Assembly: GCF_029229925.1 (NCBI RefSeq)
Contig: NZ_CP107254.1
Span: 992,001-1,056,000, forward strand
Reading direction: 5' to 3'
DNA length: 64,000 nucleotides
Origin: Halorhabdus sp. BNX81
GTDB taxonomy: Archaea > Halobacteriota > Halobacteria > Halobacteriales > Haloarculaceae
A program made the position numbers and the translations under genes. The notes under the pieces are model-generated. The model did no database searches. It was not told the DNA's origin and worked only from the letters and a program-made list of their open reading frames with translations. The stretch's first letter is position 1, and the number at the start of each line of letters is the position of its first letter. Shown piece after piece: positions 50,550-60,168 of this stretch.

Positions 50550-52219
50550 CAGATCGACTTGAGCCGGCCGTCGCTGGGTTCGTAACACCGGCCGTTCATC
50601 AGCGCATCCTGGATCGCGTCCACGACATCGGCCGCATCGACGCCGTGGGCGTCCTGGACGCGCTCGATGACCGCCTCACGGTCGGCCCCGTCACCGTCGT
50701 CGAGCGTCGCCATCGCGTCCATCGCCGCGTCTTCGAGATCGATGTCCTCCGGCTCGGCCGCGGATTCGTCTGCTCCACTCGCCAGCTCTTCGGATCCCGG
50801 TTCCTCGGCAGCCGGTTCCGGCTCGCCTTCGGTCGCCGTATCCGTTTTCTCGGCTGCAGGAGCCGCTTCGTCGGCCGTCTCTTCGGTTGCAGGAGTCCCC
50901 CCGTCGTCTCCAGCCGTCTCCGGTTCGATCGGTTCGTCGGGCGTCTCGATACCGGCTTCGCCCGGCTCGTCGACCTCCGCGCCGGACGTGAACTCGGTCC
51001 CGAACTCGTCTTTGATCTGCTCACGCTCGTCCTCGTCGAGTTCGAATTCGCCATCGAAGTCTTCGAGGTCGGCCGTGTCCTCACTCGGCTCGTCGGTCGG
51101 GGTATCCGTCTCTGCCGCTGGGGTGTCCGTATCCGTTTCGCCCCCTTCCTCACTCGTCTCGGTCGCAGATTCGGCTTCAGGGGTTTCGTCGCTGTCGAAT
51201 CCATCGCCTTCGGCCGCGTCGCTCTCCCCGGACACGTCAGCCGTGGACGCAGACGCGCTCTCTTCAGACGCCGCCCCTGCGTCACTGTCCGCGGTCGTCG
51301 AAGCGGTGTCATCGGCCGATGGCGACGCGTCAGCTGTCGACGCCGATGTATCGAATGTAGATGTCGTCGCCCCGGTTGATGGCGTCTCCTCGTTCTCCGT
51401 CGCCGGACTCTCTCCCTGTTCGGCCGTCCCGGCAGTCACCCCCGTCGGTTCGCCGATCGACGCGGTCTCAGCAAGCGCGTCCAGATCAGCGTCGCCGCCC
51501 TGATCTGGGGACAGCGACAGGGATTCGACCTCGTCGCGCTCGCCCGCGACGACTTCCAGTGCCGACGTGGCCAGCGTTCGCATCGCCGCCAGGTACCCCG
51601 ATGTCGTCCCGTAGTGCTCTACGGCGAGCGGGATTCCGGCCGCCAGCCCTGGTTCGACACCTCGTTCGTCGAGTGCCGCCCGGAGTTCGTCGCCGCGGAC
51701 GTCGAGTTCCATCGCCGTCGCCATCGTCCCGACGCGTTCGAGCGTCGCCTCGGCGGCCCCGACCGTCCAGCGATCCCGGGTCACCTCGTCGACCTCGTTG
51801 AGACTCTCCGGACGGATCGAAGTGTAGACGACGTCGCTATCGTCGGGCTGGAAGGTCCGGGCCTTGCCCGTCACGGCGACGTAGGCCGGCGGTTCGGCGC
51901 GTTCGAGGAACGTCTGGGCGTCGGGCTGGTACTGGCCGGCGTAGACGACGAATGTTCCGGTTGGGTCTGCGATCCGCGCCCGGAGGACATCCTCGCCGGC
52001 CGGGCTGACCTCCGTCAGGACGCCCACGGCGAACAGGCGATTGACGCGCGCGCCGGTCGGCGTCACGACGTAGTTGGGCGCACGGTCGGCGTCGCTCTCG
52101 GAGTAATCGAAGTCGCTGTCGTCGAACTCGGCAGCGAACACCCGATAGGCGACCTCGCGACGGCCTGGACTGTCGTCCCCGCCGTCGTCAGCATCGCCGT
52201 TTCCGTTCTCGGCGCTCAT
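50549..52219 (-). CDS. rpap1: RPA-associated protein RpaP1
   Basis: A 556-residue protein. Residues about 20-145 form an OB fold (NYVVTPTGARVNRLFAVGVLTEV, then VYAGQYQPDAQTFLERAEPPAYVAVTGKA). A helical part follows to about residue 235. Then comes a disordered segment of about 220 residues made almost only of Glu, Asp, Ser, Thr and Ala. A compact C-terminal winged-helix-like domain of about 70 residues closes it (DREAVIERVQDAHGVDAADVVDAIQ). In Haloferax, RpaP proteins bind their cognate RPA. It overlaps rpa1 by four bases. The long acidic segment is likely to be fast evolving. Confidence 0.88.
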   Translation of the reverse strand: MSAENGNGDADDGGDDSPGRREVAYRVFAAEFDDSDFDYSESDADRAPNYVVTPTGARVNRLFAVGVLTEVSPAGEDVLRARIADPTGTFVVYAGQYQPDAQTFLERAEPPAYVAVTGKARTFQPDDSDVVYTSIRPESLNEVDEVTRDRWTVGAAEATLERVGTMATAMELDVRGDELRAALDERGVEPGLAAGIPLAVEHYGTTSGYLAAMRTLATSALEVVAGERDEVESLSLSPDQGGDADLDALAETASIGEPTGVTAGTAEQGESPATENEETPSTGATTSTFDTSASTADASPSADDTASTTADSDAGAASEESASASTADVSGESDAAEGDGFDSDETPEAESATETSEEGGETDTDTPAAETDTPTDEPSEDTADLEDFDGEFELDEDEREQIKDEFGTEFTSGAEVDEPGEAGIETPDEPIEPETAGDDGGTPATEETADEAAPAAEKTDTATEGEPEPAAEEPGSEELASGADESAAEPEDIDLEDAAMDAMATLDDGDGADREAVIERVQDAHGVDAADVVDAIQDALMNGRCYEPSDGRLKSI

Positions 52220-53487
52220 GCGTCCACCTCCGCGAGGACCTCGCGGGCACGGTCAGCGGGATCGTCACCGCGGGCAGCGAATTCGGTGGCGTTGAGCGTC
52301 GCGCCGAAGTCATCGACGCTCAGCGATCCGCGGACGCGGAACGCTCGCCCCACGATGGCCTCGCGGATCGCGTCGGTCACCACGTCCCGATCCATCGCGT
52401 CGCGGGCGTGGTCCCGAGCGTCCTCGAGCCCGCCGCCGTAGACCTCGGCGGTCAGTTCCTCGTCGAGGACGGCGGTGACGGTTCCCGTCCCGTCGTCGAG
52501 GATCGCCTTCGTCCGGAGGTCGTCCTCACCCTCGACCGCGCCGTGGCTCCGACACTGGCCGTTCTGGACGACCCGACCGCACTCGGGGCAGCGCTCGATG
52601 AGTCCCGAGCCGTCCCGGACTGCGATTGCGGTCCCGGTCACTTCCACGTCGAACAGCCCGCCGCCCTCGACAGCCTCGCGGATGGCCATTCGGGGGGCGT
52701 CGTCGGTCGCCTCGACCGTCCGATCGAGTGCGGTGACGGTCGAGAACTCCGAGACGTTGATCGCCGGCGCGCCGCGGAACTCCCTGACGAAGGCGTCCTC
52801 GATCCGGATCGACGCGCCTTCCTCGATCTCGGCGTGTGGATCCCAGTCGGTGAAGGGGAGCCGAGCAGTCTCATCGGCGAGGACGCCACTCAAGATCTCG
52901 GTCTCGCCGTCGCGGCCGTCGATGATCTTCTGCTCGCGTTCGAGGACCTGCACCTCGGCGTTGACGCCGCGGTCTCCCGGTGCGAGTGCCGCGAGCGTGC
53001 GATCCCCGCCGATCTCGTAGGGGACGTCGATCGCGTCGTCGCTGAGACGGACCGTGGTGCGCTCGCCGAGGTTCAACTCGGGTTCGCCGTCCCACTCACG
53101 GACGCCCGCGTTCTCGATCCGGACGACATCGCCGGGTTCGACGCCGAAGTCCTCCCAGGCCGTGTAGGAGATCTTGCCCGTTTCGTCGGCGAACTCGCCC
53201 TCGTGGATGACGTGATCCGAGCCCTGGTACCGGATCGAGCGTGTGCCGACGGTCAGGAAGACGCCGGTCACGGAGACGGCGTCGTCGCCAGTCGAGACCT
53301 CGGCGACGTCGGCTTCGGGGATTGACCCGCCACTGTCGTCGCTGTCGCCGTACTTCCGACGGAGGCTCTGTACTGCTTCCTCCAGCGGGACGCTGTAGGA
53401 GACGAGGTTCTGTAGGTCTTCTTTGACCTCCGCTTTGTCAACACCGAGGTCGGAGGCAAGCTCCTCGGCTTTGTCTTCGACGGACAT
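52216..53487 (-). CDS. rpa1: Single-stranded DNA-binding protein RPA1
   Basis: A 423-residue protein with three OB folds (roughly residues 60-160, 165-270 and 280-400) and a short N-terminal helical segment. A zinc-binding motif in the third fold has CPECGRVV and a following Cys and His (NGQCRSHG). It coats single-stranded DNA in replication and repair. The number of folds and the operon with rpap1 and a phosphoesterase fit RPA1 rather than RPA3 of haloarchaea. The ATG at 53487 gives the typical MSVEDKAEELASDL start. Confidence 0.9.
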   Translation of the reverse strand: MSVEDKAEELASDLGVDKAEVKEDLQNLVSYSVPLEEAVQSLRRKYGDSDDSGGSIPEADVAEVSTGDDAVSVTGVFLTVGTRSIRYQGSDHVIHEGEFADETGKISYTAWEDFGVEPGDVVRIENAGVREWDGEPELNLGERTTVRLSDDAIDVPYEIGGDRTLAALAPGDRGVNAEVQVLEREQKIIDGRDGETEILSGVLADETARLPFTDWDPHAEIEEGASIRIEDAFVREFRGAPAINVSEFSTVTALDRTVEATDDAPRMAIREAVEGGGLFDVEVTGTAIAVRDGSGLIERCPECGRVVQNGQCRSHGAVEGEDDLRTKAILDDGTGTVTAVLDEELTAEVYGGGLEDARDHARDAMDRDVVTDAIREAIVGRAFRVRGSLSVDDFGATLNATEFAARGDDPADRAREVLAEVDA

Positions 53488-53595
53488 GGTCGTCCGTTCG
53501 ATCGCAGCGGGTAAAAAGACACCCGTCGGTTGCCGTCACCACGTTCAGCCTAGCCCGGCGAAAGTGGCTTTTTGCTCCCGCGAGAAGCCCCCACG

Positions 53596-54258
53596 ATGCA
53601 CGTCGTCGTCAACGCCGCCATGAGCGCGGACGGCAAACTCTCGACGCACGACCGCGAGCAGGTCGCGATCAGCGGCGAGACGGACTTCGACCGCGTCGAC
53701 GGACTCCGGGCCGACAGCGACGCGGTCATGGTCGGCGTCGGGACCGTCCTCGCTGATGATCCCTCGCTCACGGTCGACGACCCCGATCGAATCGCTCAAC
53801 GGCGTGACCGTGGCGATCCATCCCAGCCCGCTCGCGTCGTCGCCGATTCACGTGCCCGGACACCACCCGACGCTCAGATTCTCGACGACGAGGCCGAGAC
53901 GTACCTGGTCGTTGGCGAACGCGCGGCGACGGAGAAGGTCGAGCGGCTCGAGTCCACGGGTGCGACAGTTATCCATGCCGGTCACGACCGCGCCGATCTC
54001 TCGGTGGGACTCGGCGCGCTCGAATCCCATGGGATCGACCGACTCATGGTCGAGGGCGGCGGCGAACTCATCTTCTCGTTGTTCGCGGACGACCTCGTCG
54101 ACGAACTCTCGGTGTTCGTCGGCCCGATGCTCATCGGCGGGCGCGATGCACCGACGCTCGCCGATGGCGACGGGTTCATCGAGGAGTTTCCGGCCCTCGA
54201 TCTACGGGATGTCGAGCAAATGGACGGCGGCGTCCTGTTGCGGTGGGACGTCGCCTGA
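53596..54258 (+). CDS. arfC: 2,5-diamino-6-(ribosylamino)pyrimidinone 5'-phosphate reductase (ArfC)
   Basis: A 220-residue enzyme of the RibD C-terminal/dihydrofolate-reductase fold. The N-terminal VVNAAMSADGKLST, the MVGVGTVLADDPSLTVD motif and MVEGGGELIFSLF bind NADPH and substrate. It makes the third step of archaeal riboflavin and F420 synthesis by reducing the ribose side chain. The ATG at 53596 gives the typical start; a GTG or other upstream codon is not needed. It is divergent from rpa1 by 108 bases and encoded on the same strand as the ArfB-like gene. Confidence 0.88.
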   Translation: MHVVVNAAMSADGKLSTHDREQVAISGETDFDRVDGLRADSDAVMVGVGTVLADDPSLTVDDPDRIAQRRDRGDPSQPARVVADSRARTPPDAQILDDEAETYLVVGERAATEKVERLESTGATVIHAGHDRADLSVGLGALESHGIDRLMVEGGGELIFSLFADDLVDELSVFVGPMLIGGRDAPTLADGDGFIEEFPALDLRDVEQMDGGVLLRWDVA

Positions 54259-54292
54259 GAAGCTGTATTGTGTCTTCGGGTAACTCAGTCGC

Positions 54293-54586
54293 TCAGTGGC
54301 TGTGTTCGATCAGATCCTCGTATCGCGTGTCGAAGCGTTCCTCGAAGCGATCCATCGTCGCGGCTTCGACTGCTTCGAGTTGCTCGTCCGGTTCGCCCTG
54401 GCTGTGATGGACGGCGGAGTGCATGCGCTGGGCGAACCCGAACATCGCGATGTCGGCGACGACGGTGGGCGTCGACTCGTCGCCCTCGGTCAGCAAGTCG
54501 ATGAGTTCGACCGGAAGCTCCATCTCGTCGGTCGCGTCGTCAGTTTCGAGCGTTACTGTCGTCGTCTCCAGATCTTCGGCTGCCAT
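54293..54586 (-). CDS. Small haloarchaeal acidic protein
   Basis: A 97-residue soluble acidic protein. The N-terminus MAAEDLETTTVTLETDD is extended, the middle (EMELPVELIDLLTEGDESTPTVVADIAMFGFAQRM) probably forms two helices, and the end is rich in Glu, Arg and His. I do not recognise a characterised family; it resembles small conserved haloarchaeal hypothetical proteins. The start at 54586 was chosen because the much longer open frame upstream is antisense to the ferredoxin and glycosyltransferase genes and not real. It is convergent with arfC. Confidence 0.62.
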   Translation of the reverse strand: MAAEDLETTTVTLETDDATDEMELPVELIDLLTEGDESTPTVVADIAMFGFAQRMHSAVHHSQGEPDEQLEAVEAATMDRFEERFDTRYEDLIEHSH

Positions 54587-54694
54587 GGCCCTCCGTTCGG
54601 TGACCGGCCTTAAGCCTCTATCGGGACAGACAGGCGGCCACGCCGCTCTTGGCTGTTCAGATTCCCCAAAAACCCGGCCCAGCCTGCCCGCTGA

Positions 54695-55057
<363 letters not shown>

Positions 55058-55132
55058 AATGAGCCCCACGTTTCGTTCTTGCCGCCCTGCTGAACGGAAA
55101 CCGTTTTCCTGACCGCTCCCGCACGTCTCGAC

Positions 55133-56095
55133 ATGCGCGTCTCCGTCGTCCTCTGTATACACACCCTCGACCGCTATGACGATTTCACCGAGGCGGTCGA
55201 GAGCGTCCGCGCCCAGACGTACGACGACGTCGAACTCGTCCTCGTCAGCGACGGCAGCGACGCGGTCTTCGAGCAGTTCCGGACCGACTTCGGCGAGGAC
55301 GACGACGCGACGCTCGTCAAGCTTGCGGAAAATCGGGGGTTGCTCGAGGCTCGAAACGCGGGTGCCGAGGCGGCCTCGGGCGATGTGGTTGCGTTCCTCG
55401 ACGACGACGCGATCGCCGCGCCCGACTGGATCGAACGTCTGGTTGCGGGCTACGAGAAGCGGGACGCGATTGCGGTCGGCGGGAAGATGACGCCGGAGTG
55501 GGTGGCGGGCAAGCCTGACTTTCTGCCGGCGGAGTTCTACTGGCTCGTCGGCGTAACCCATCGTGGGTTCGGGCCCGACGGAGATATGGACGCTGCCGGG
55601 GAAGTTCGGAACACCTTCGGGTCGAATATTTCGTTTCGACGGGACGTGTTTCTGGAACTTGGCGGGTTCGACACGAATATCGGAGGGCGGCAGGGCGACG
55701 CGAACCTCCAGGGCGGCGAGACGGAACTGTGTGCCCGACTCCGCGAGGAGTACACCGAGGGCGTCTGGTACGTCCCTGAAGCCGAGGTCGCCCACAAGGT
55801 GTTCGAGTACCGGACTGAGATAAGCTGGTTGCTCGATCGAGCGTTCTGGCAGGGGTACTCCAAGCGAGCGATGGAAGTGCTAGTTCCCGAATCCGGCAGT
55901 GAGGAGCGTGGATTTCTGAGTCTCCTCGCCGGCCGGTTTCTACCGATGCGTCTCCGGAAACTCGTGTCTGGGCCAAATCGCGAACGACTCCTGAAATGTA
56001 TGATGCTACTTGTGTTTACAGGGGTGGTCGGTGTGGGATATCTCTATGGAGGGATCAAATACAGTCGCCTATTCATGGATGGATCCGACCGATAA
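55133..56095 (+). CDS. AglG-like glycosyltransferase (GT2)
   Basis: A 320-residue GT2 enzyme. The nucleotide-binding site is in VSVVLCIHTLDRYDDF and the DxD motif is FLDDDAIAAPDW. The acceptor region includes TFGSNISFRRDVFLELGGFD, with GGETELCARLR for the catalytic base. A C-terminal membrane helix (CMMLLVFTGVVGVGYLYGG) anchors it. It resembles AglG of Haloferax, which transfers a glucuronic acid to the growing dolichol-linked glycan, but sugar specificity is not certain. It is the first gene of the surface-glycan island and is followed by a T9 tract. Confidence 0.85.
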   Translation: MRVSVVLCIHTLDRYDDFTEAVESVRAQTYDDVELVLVSDGSDAVFEQFRTDFGEDDDATLVKLAENRGLLEARNAGAEAASGDVVAFLDDDAIAAPDWIERLVAGYEKRDAIAVGGKMTPEWVAGKPDFLPAEFYWLVGVTHRGFGPDGDMDAAGEVRNTFGSNISFRRDVFLELGGFDTNIGGRQGDANLQGGETELCARLREEYTEGVWYVPEAEVAHKVFEYRTEISWLLDRAFWQGYSKRAMEVLVPESGSEERGFLSLLAGRFLPMRLRKLVSGPNRERLLKCMMLLVFTGVVGVGYLYGGIKYSRLFMDGSDR

Positions 56096-56149
56096 CCCAA
56101 GCGTCCGTGTATTTGGTAGTATTCAATCTGGTGTGATCGTGACTGCAAC

Positions 56150-56173
56150 CGTTTTTGCGGATCATTTTTTTTT
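56150..56173. terminator. T-rich terminator
   Basis: A T5 run at about 56152-56156 and a T9 run at 56165-56173 follow the plus-strand glycosyltransferase gene. Archaeal termination favours such T-tracts. The convergent sulfatase gene ends at 56199; for it the same tract reads as A's and would not act. Confidence 0.6.
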
Positions 56174-56198
56174 CACCTTATCTCAGCACGCCGAAATT

Positions 56199-57554
56199 TC
56201 ACTCTAAATATCCAAGATCTTTGAGCCGAGCTTCCGTTTCGTTGTCCATCGAAACGTTCGGAAGTGTCTCGTTGGTTTCTCGGAGCTCCTCTAAATGTTC
56301 GCGGAGTCGTTCCTGAAGGTTGTCCGCGATGTCCGGCTGGTCGTTGATTACATTCTGTGTCTCATCAGGATCTGATGCTAGATGATACAGCTCACGCACC
56401 CCTGCATCTCGATCCCATATGTATTTCCACTCGGGAGTGCGGACTGATAGCTTGTACTCGTCGTTTTGCCACGTCTCGCTGATAACGTCGACATCTTCTC
56501 CCGATCCGGCTGCAGCCAGCAACGAGCGTCCACGATATGAGTCAGGGGTCGGTACGTCGGCTAAGTCGGCGACGGTCGGGGCGATATCGAGCAGTTCGAC
56601 CTGTTCGTCCTGGTGGCCTGTTTCCTTGACATCGGCACCAGATACAATGATCGGAACGTGAAGCACCTCGTCGTACATCGTCGGCGTATGACTGAACTGG
56701 CCATGTTCACGGAACTCATCGCCGTGATCTGACGTGAGAACGACGGCTGTGTCTTCGTCCCCACCGTGTTGATTCGCTACATCGATCAACCGGCCAATAT
56801 GTGTGTCTGTGTACCGGATCTCGGTGTCGTAGAGGTCAACGAGGGTCTGATACTCGTCGTCCGAGATCTCCTCCGGTTCTTCGAGCATCTTCCGGCGAAG
56901 TTGGATGGCCTCGCGTTCGGAGACGCCGGGATCAATGCCTAGATCCGCACTGATCTTACTGTGTGGGACATACGGGTGATGAACGTCCATATAATGGACC
57001 CATACGAAAAAATCACCAGTCGTCGATTCGATCCACTCGATGGCTTCGTCGGTGATCGTTTCGGCGTCTTTGTAGGTCTGGCCGACGTCGACGCCCGCCT
57101 TTTCTTCGGTGACATCGTACAGGCGCTGGAGTGTGCGGTAGACGATACCGTCGTCGTCGAGGTTGAGCTTCACGAACGCCCGGAGCTTCGCCAACAGTGA
57201 GGGATCCGTTTTCGAATCATAAAACTGGTCGAACCCGCGCCCATAGTTGTAGTCCCGCGAAAGCCAGAGGTTCGAGTGGAACGCCGCAGTCTCGTAGTCA
57301 CCCTCACTCACTACTGATCCGACGGTTGTCCGCTGGTCCGAGAGATATTCAAACCCGCCAAATTCCAGCGGATACGTCGAAGTGATTATTGAAGGGAACG
57401 ATGCGCGTGTCCAGCTAGAATTTGCGTATGCATCAAAGGAGAGCCCATCGGCAGCGAGCGAATCGATAACCGGTGACGTTTCCCGGTCGTATCCATAGTA
57501 CCCCAGGTGATCTGCCCGGAGCGAATCGATCGTCACCAGAACGATATTAGTCAT
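56199..57554 (-). CDS. Sulfatase-family protein
   Basis: A 451-residue alkaline-phosphatase-superfamily protein. The N-terminal metal site is VLVTIDSLRADHLG, the second metal site is LTSDHGDEFREHG, and a His follows in the segment GQFSHTPTMYDEV. The canonical formylglycine motif (Cys/Ser-x-Pro-x-Arg) is absent: the corresponding region reads SWTRASFPS. The nucleophile would then be Ser or Thr, so it may be a phosphotransferase or a sulfatase with a different mechanism. It is common in haloarchaeal glycan clusters. It lies on the minus strand upstream of the AglG-like gene and downstream of the flippase. Confidence 0.82.
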   Translation of the reverse strand: MTNIVLVTIDSLRADHLGYYGYDRETSPVIDSLAADGLSFDAYANSSWTRASFPSIITSTYPLEFGGFEYLSDQRTTVGSVVSEGDYETAAFHSNLWLSRDYNYGRGFDQFYDSKTDPSLLAKLRAFVKLNLDDDGIVYRTLQRLYDVTEEKAGVDVGQTYKDAETITDEAIEWIESTTGDFFVWVHYMDVHHPYVPHSKISADLGIDPGVSEREAIQLRRKMLEEPEEISDDEYQTLVDLYDTEIRYTDTHIGRLIDVANQHGGDEDTAVVLTSDHGDEFREHGQFSHTPTMYDEVLHVPIIVSGADVKETGHQDEQVELLDIAPTVADLADVPTPDSYRGRSLLAAAGSGEDVDVISETWQNDEYKLSVRTPEWKYIWDRDAGVRELYHLASDPDETQNVINDQPDIADNLQERLREHLEELRETNETLPNVSMDNETEARLKDLGYLE

Positions 57555-57615
57555 ACGGGATTGTCGATGGAATTCGTGTAAATACTTGCTGATTCACTAC
57601 GCCATAGATGGTCAC

Positions 57616-59043
57616 TCACCCTTTCACGGGGACCGGAATATATTGGACCACCACCTCCCGGATATCCGGGTCAACGAGAACGAGCCCACTGTAGACGACG
57701 ACACCGAGAAGCACCACAACCGCTATGCGAACCATCGATGTCGGCTGAAAGACGGTGGCGAATCCGGCGATTGTCAGTCCCATTGCCACTGCGCTTCCGA
57801 GTTGCCAGGAGAGACTTTTGAGTGGAATCCGTAAGTCGAGCAGCGATCTGATCGCGATCCACTGGTATACTGTATCGACGAATTTCGAGGTGAGCGTCGC
57901 CACCGCGGCCCCGATAAGGCCGTACCGGGGGATTAATACTAGATTCAACACGATGGCTAATGTCACGCCGACAAGCCGGGAGCGAAACGGGATGTCAGCC
58001 CGGTCCATTCCTGTCAAAAGCGAATTGCCGACACGTTGGACCGACTCTACTGCCATGTACCCCGCTAGTATGACCAGTGGAATCGCCGCTTCGACGTATT
58101 CCGGCTGGTACACGACACGAAGGATGTCTTCACCGAGGACAGTCAGTCCAACCAGACCTGGAATCGGAAAGATGAGGCCGAATATGATTGCTCCCGGAAC
58201 GATACGCTCGATTTCGTCAAACTCGTCGTCGTTTGCCCATCGGGACACTTTCGGGAATATCGTCATATTTATCGCAGTCGTCGCGATGATGAGTACTCTG
58301 GTCGTTTGCCAGGCGACTTCGTAGGAACTCACTGCACCGTCCGCGAGAAAGACGCCGATGAGGAACGTATCCAGCCAGAAGTAGATGAAGTTCGTCGGGC
58401 CGAAGAACATTGTATACCTCGATATGCTGAACACCCGCCGAAAGTCCGATCGTGCGGGGATGGCTACGGACAAATTCGAGAGCGGGAACGCGATGATGAT
58501 CGTCGCCACGAAACCAGCGATGACACCGTACATCAGTCCTTTGGGACCGTATCCGACCGTGATGAGGGCGGCCCCGACTCCCACCCTCACGATGTCCTGA
58601 AGCAACTGGAGAAACCCGCTCGTCAGTACGCGGTCTTCGGCCTGCAGTGTTTTGATGAACAGATCTGCGACTAGCCACGTTCCCGTTGCCAGAGCGAGGA
58701 GCCCAGGGACCGATGCCCCAACGTAATTCGTGATCGGGTTCTCGAAGAAATGAAAGATAGCTGTAGCAAAAAGACTGACAACAGTGATGACGACGAGTCC
58801 AACTGTAAACAACTCAGAACGGCGCTCCCCCTCGCCAATACGCTGGACGAGCGCTTGTCCCATTCCCAGATTCCCCACCAGCGAGGACACCTGGATAACG
58901 AGGAAAAATAGGAAGTAGATGTCGAGCCTTGACTGGGGAATTACCTTCGTGAAGTAGACAAGTCCAAGAAATCCGACAATCCGTGCTGTGAACTGGATCC
59001 CGAACAACAGGATGCTCTGGCGTCCAGCATCGTTGTCAGTCAT
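57616..59043 (-). CDS. Polysaccharide flippase (MATE/Wzx-like, AglR-type)
   Basis: A 475-residue protein with about fourteen membrane helices, of the MOP exporter superfamily. Typical features are QFTARIVGFLGLVYFTKVI at the N-terminus and a repeated pair of six-helix halves. It would flip a lipid-linked oligosaccharide across the membrane; the Haloferax counterpart AglR is required for S-layer glycan assembly. The gene lies 61 bases upstream of the sulfatase-like gene on the same strand, and the two probably share an mRNA. The substrate is expected to be the glycan made by the neighbouring enzymes. Confidence 0.87.
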   Translation of the reverse strand: MTDNDAGRQSILLFGIQFTARIVGFLGLVYFTKVIPQSRLDIYFLFFLVIQVSSLVGNLGMGQALVQRIGEGERRSELFTVGLVVITVVSLFATAIFHFFENPITNYVGASVPGLLALATGTWLVADLFIKTLQAEDRVLTSGFLQLLQDIVRVGVGAALITVGYGPKGLMYGVIAGFVATIIIAFPLSNLSVAIPARSDFRRVFSISRYTMFFGPTNFIYFWLDTFLIGVFLADGAVSSYEVAWQTTRVLIIATTAINMTIFPKVSRWANDDEFDEIERIVPGAIIFGLIFPIPGLVGLTVLGEDILRVVYQPEYVEAAIPLVILAGYMAVESVQRVGNSLLTGMDRADIPFRSRLVGVTLAIVLNLVLIPRYGLIGAAVATLTSKFVDTVYQWIAIRSLLDLRIPLKSLSWQLGSAVAMGLTIAGFATVFQPTSMVRIAVVVLLGVVVYSGLVLVDPDIREVVVQYIPVPVKG

Positions 59044-59262
59044 CCGGGGACCACTCCTGTGAATCTATCAGCAACGCGGTGATGGGGAAATTCACGATTG
59101 TCTCTTGTGCTTCTGGCTCTCCAACCGAGTGGTAATCACGATTTCGACTCACCGGCGGAGCGACCGATAAACGTGATTCAAAACGTCTTTACGAAAAGTG
59201 TTTGGTTCCGCCGCGCTGGAAGTCCCAATCTTGAATAGGCACTTCTGTCTTTGTTCGAAGCG

Positions 59263-60168
59263 ATGACAGAGGACGATCTCCGGTTCGGGTATCTCGGATA
59301 CAGTTCCGTAACCAGGGAGATTCTGGATGGGATCGATGTTGATCCGGAACTCGTAATCTCGTTCACCGAGTCGGTAGAAGAAGAATACGGGCGTGGCGTG
59401 TCATACGAGGAGTATCCGGCCATCGAAGTTGAAACGATCAACTCCGAGAAAGCAAAGACAGCGATCGAGAACCACGAAATCGATGTCTTGCTCGTGATGG
59501 GGTGGCCCGAACTTCTCGAACCGGAACTGATCGATGCACCCGATGTCGGGTGTGTCGGCAGGCACCTTTCGATGCTCCCGGAACGACGGGGACGCGCTCC
59601 CGTCGCGTGGGCACTGATCCACGGCCTTGAGGAGACTGGCGTCTCGTTGTTCTGGATCGATGAGGGTGTCGACTCCGGAGCGTTGATCGATCAGCGTGTC
59701 GTTCCGATCGATCCGAGCGACCACGCCGCGGATCTTCACCACAACTGTACCCAGGCGACGATCCGACTCCTCAATGAGGATGTCTTACCCCGCTTCAAAA
59801 CGGGGGATTTTTCGGGCGAGCCTCAGGACGGGGAAGCGACCTACACCCATCCGAGACGACCGGATATGGGAATTATCGACTGGACAGACTCGGCATGGGA
59901 CATTCACAACTTCATCCGGGGGCAATCCCATCCCTATCCCGGAGCGTTCACGTACAACCGTATGGACAAGATCACGATGTGGAAGACACAGGTCGACCAT
60001 CCGACTGTGACCAAGGCCGCGCCAGGAACAGTACTCGCCACAGGCACGTGGGAGGACGAGAGCTGGCTCGTCCAGTGTGGGGAAGGAATCGTCGACGTTA
60101 CAGTTGAGTATGCAGATGGGGCGGATTCGATCGAGCAGGGTGACCGACTGGGGGCGATCCCGTACTGA
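59263..60168 (+). CDS. Formyltransferase-fold protein lacking the catalytic Asn
   Basis: A 301-residue protein with an N-terminal Rossmann-like formyltransferase domain and a C-terminal FMT_C-like beta barrel (WIDEGVDSGALIDQ to the end). His101 in RHLSMLPERRGRAP is the conserved catalytic His, and Asp137 is probably the third residue. The Asn that should be two residues before the His is Gly99. This is odd for an active formyltransferase; it might use another residue or be a binding paralogue. The ATG at 59263 fits the family start. It ends in a TGATG overlap with the PIG-L deacetylase gene, so the two are translated together. Confidence 0.82.
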   Translation: MTEDDLRFGYLGYSSVTREILDGIDVDPELVISFTESVEEEYGRGVSYEEYPAIEVETINSEKAKTAIENHEIDVLLVMGWPELLEPELIDAPDVGCVGRHLSMLPERRGRAPVAWALIHGLEETGVSLFWIDEGVDSGALIDQRVVPIDPSDHAADLHHNCTQATIRLLNEDVLPRFKTGDFSGEPQDGEATYTHPRRPDMGIIDWTDSAWDIHNFIRGQSHPYPGAFTYNRMDKITMWKTQVDHPTVTKAAPGTVLATGTWEDESWLVQCGEGIVDVTVEYADGADSIEQGDRLGAIPY

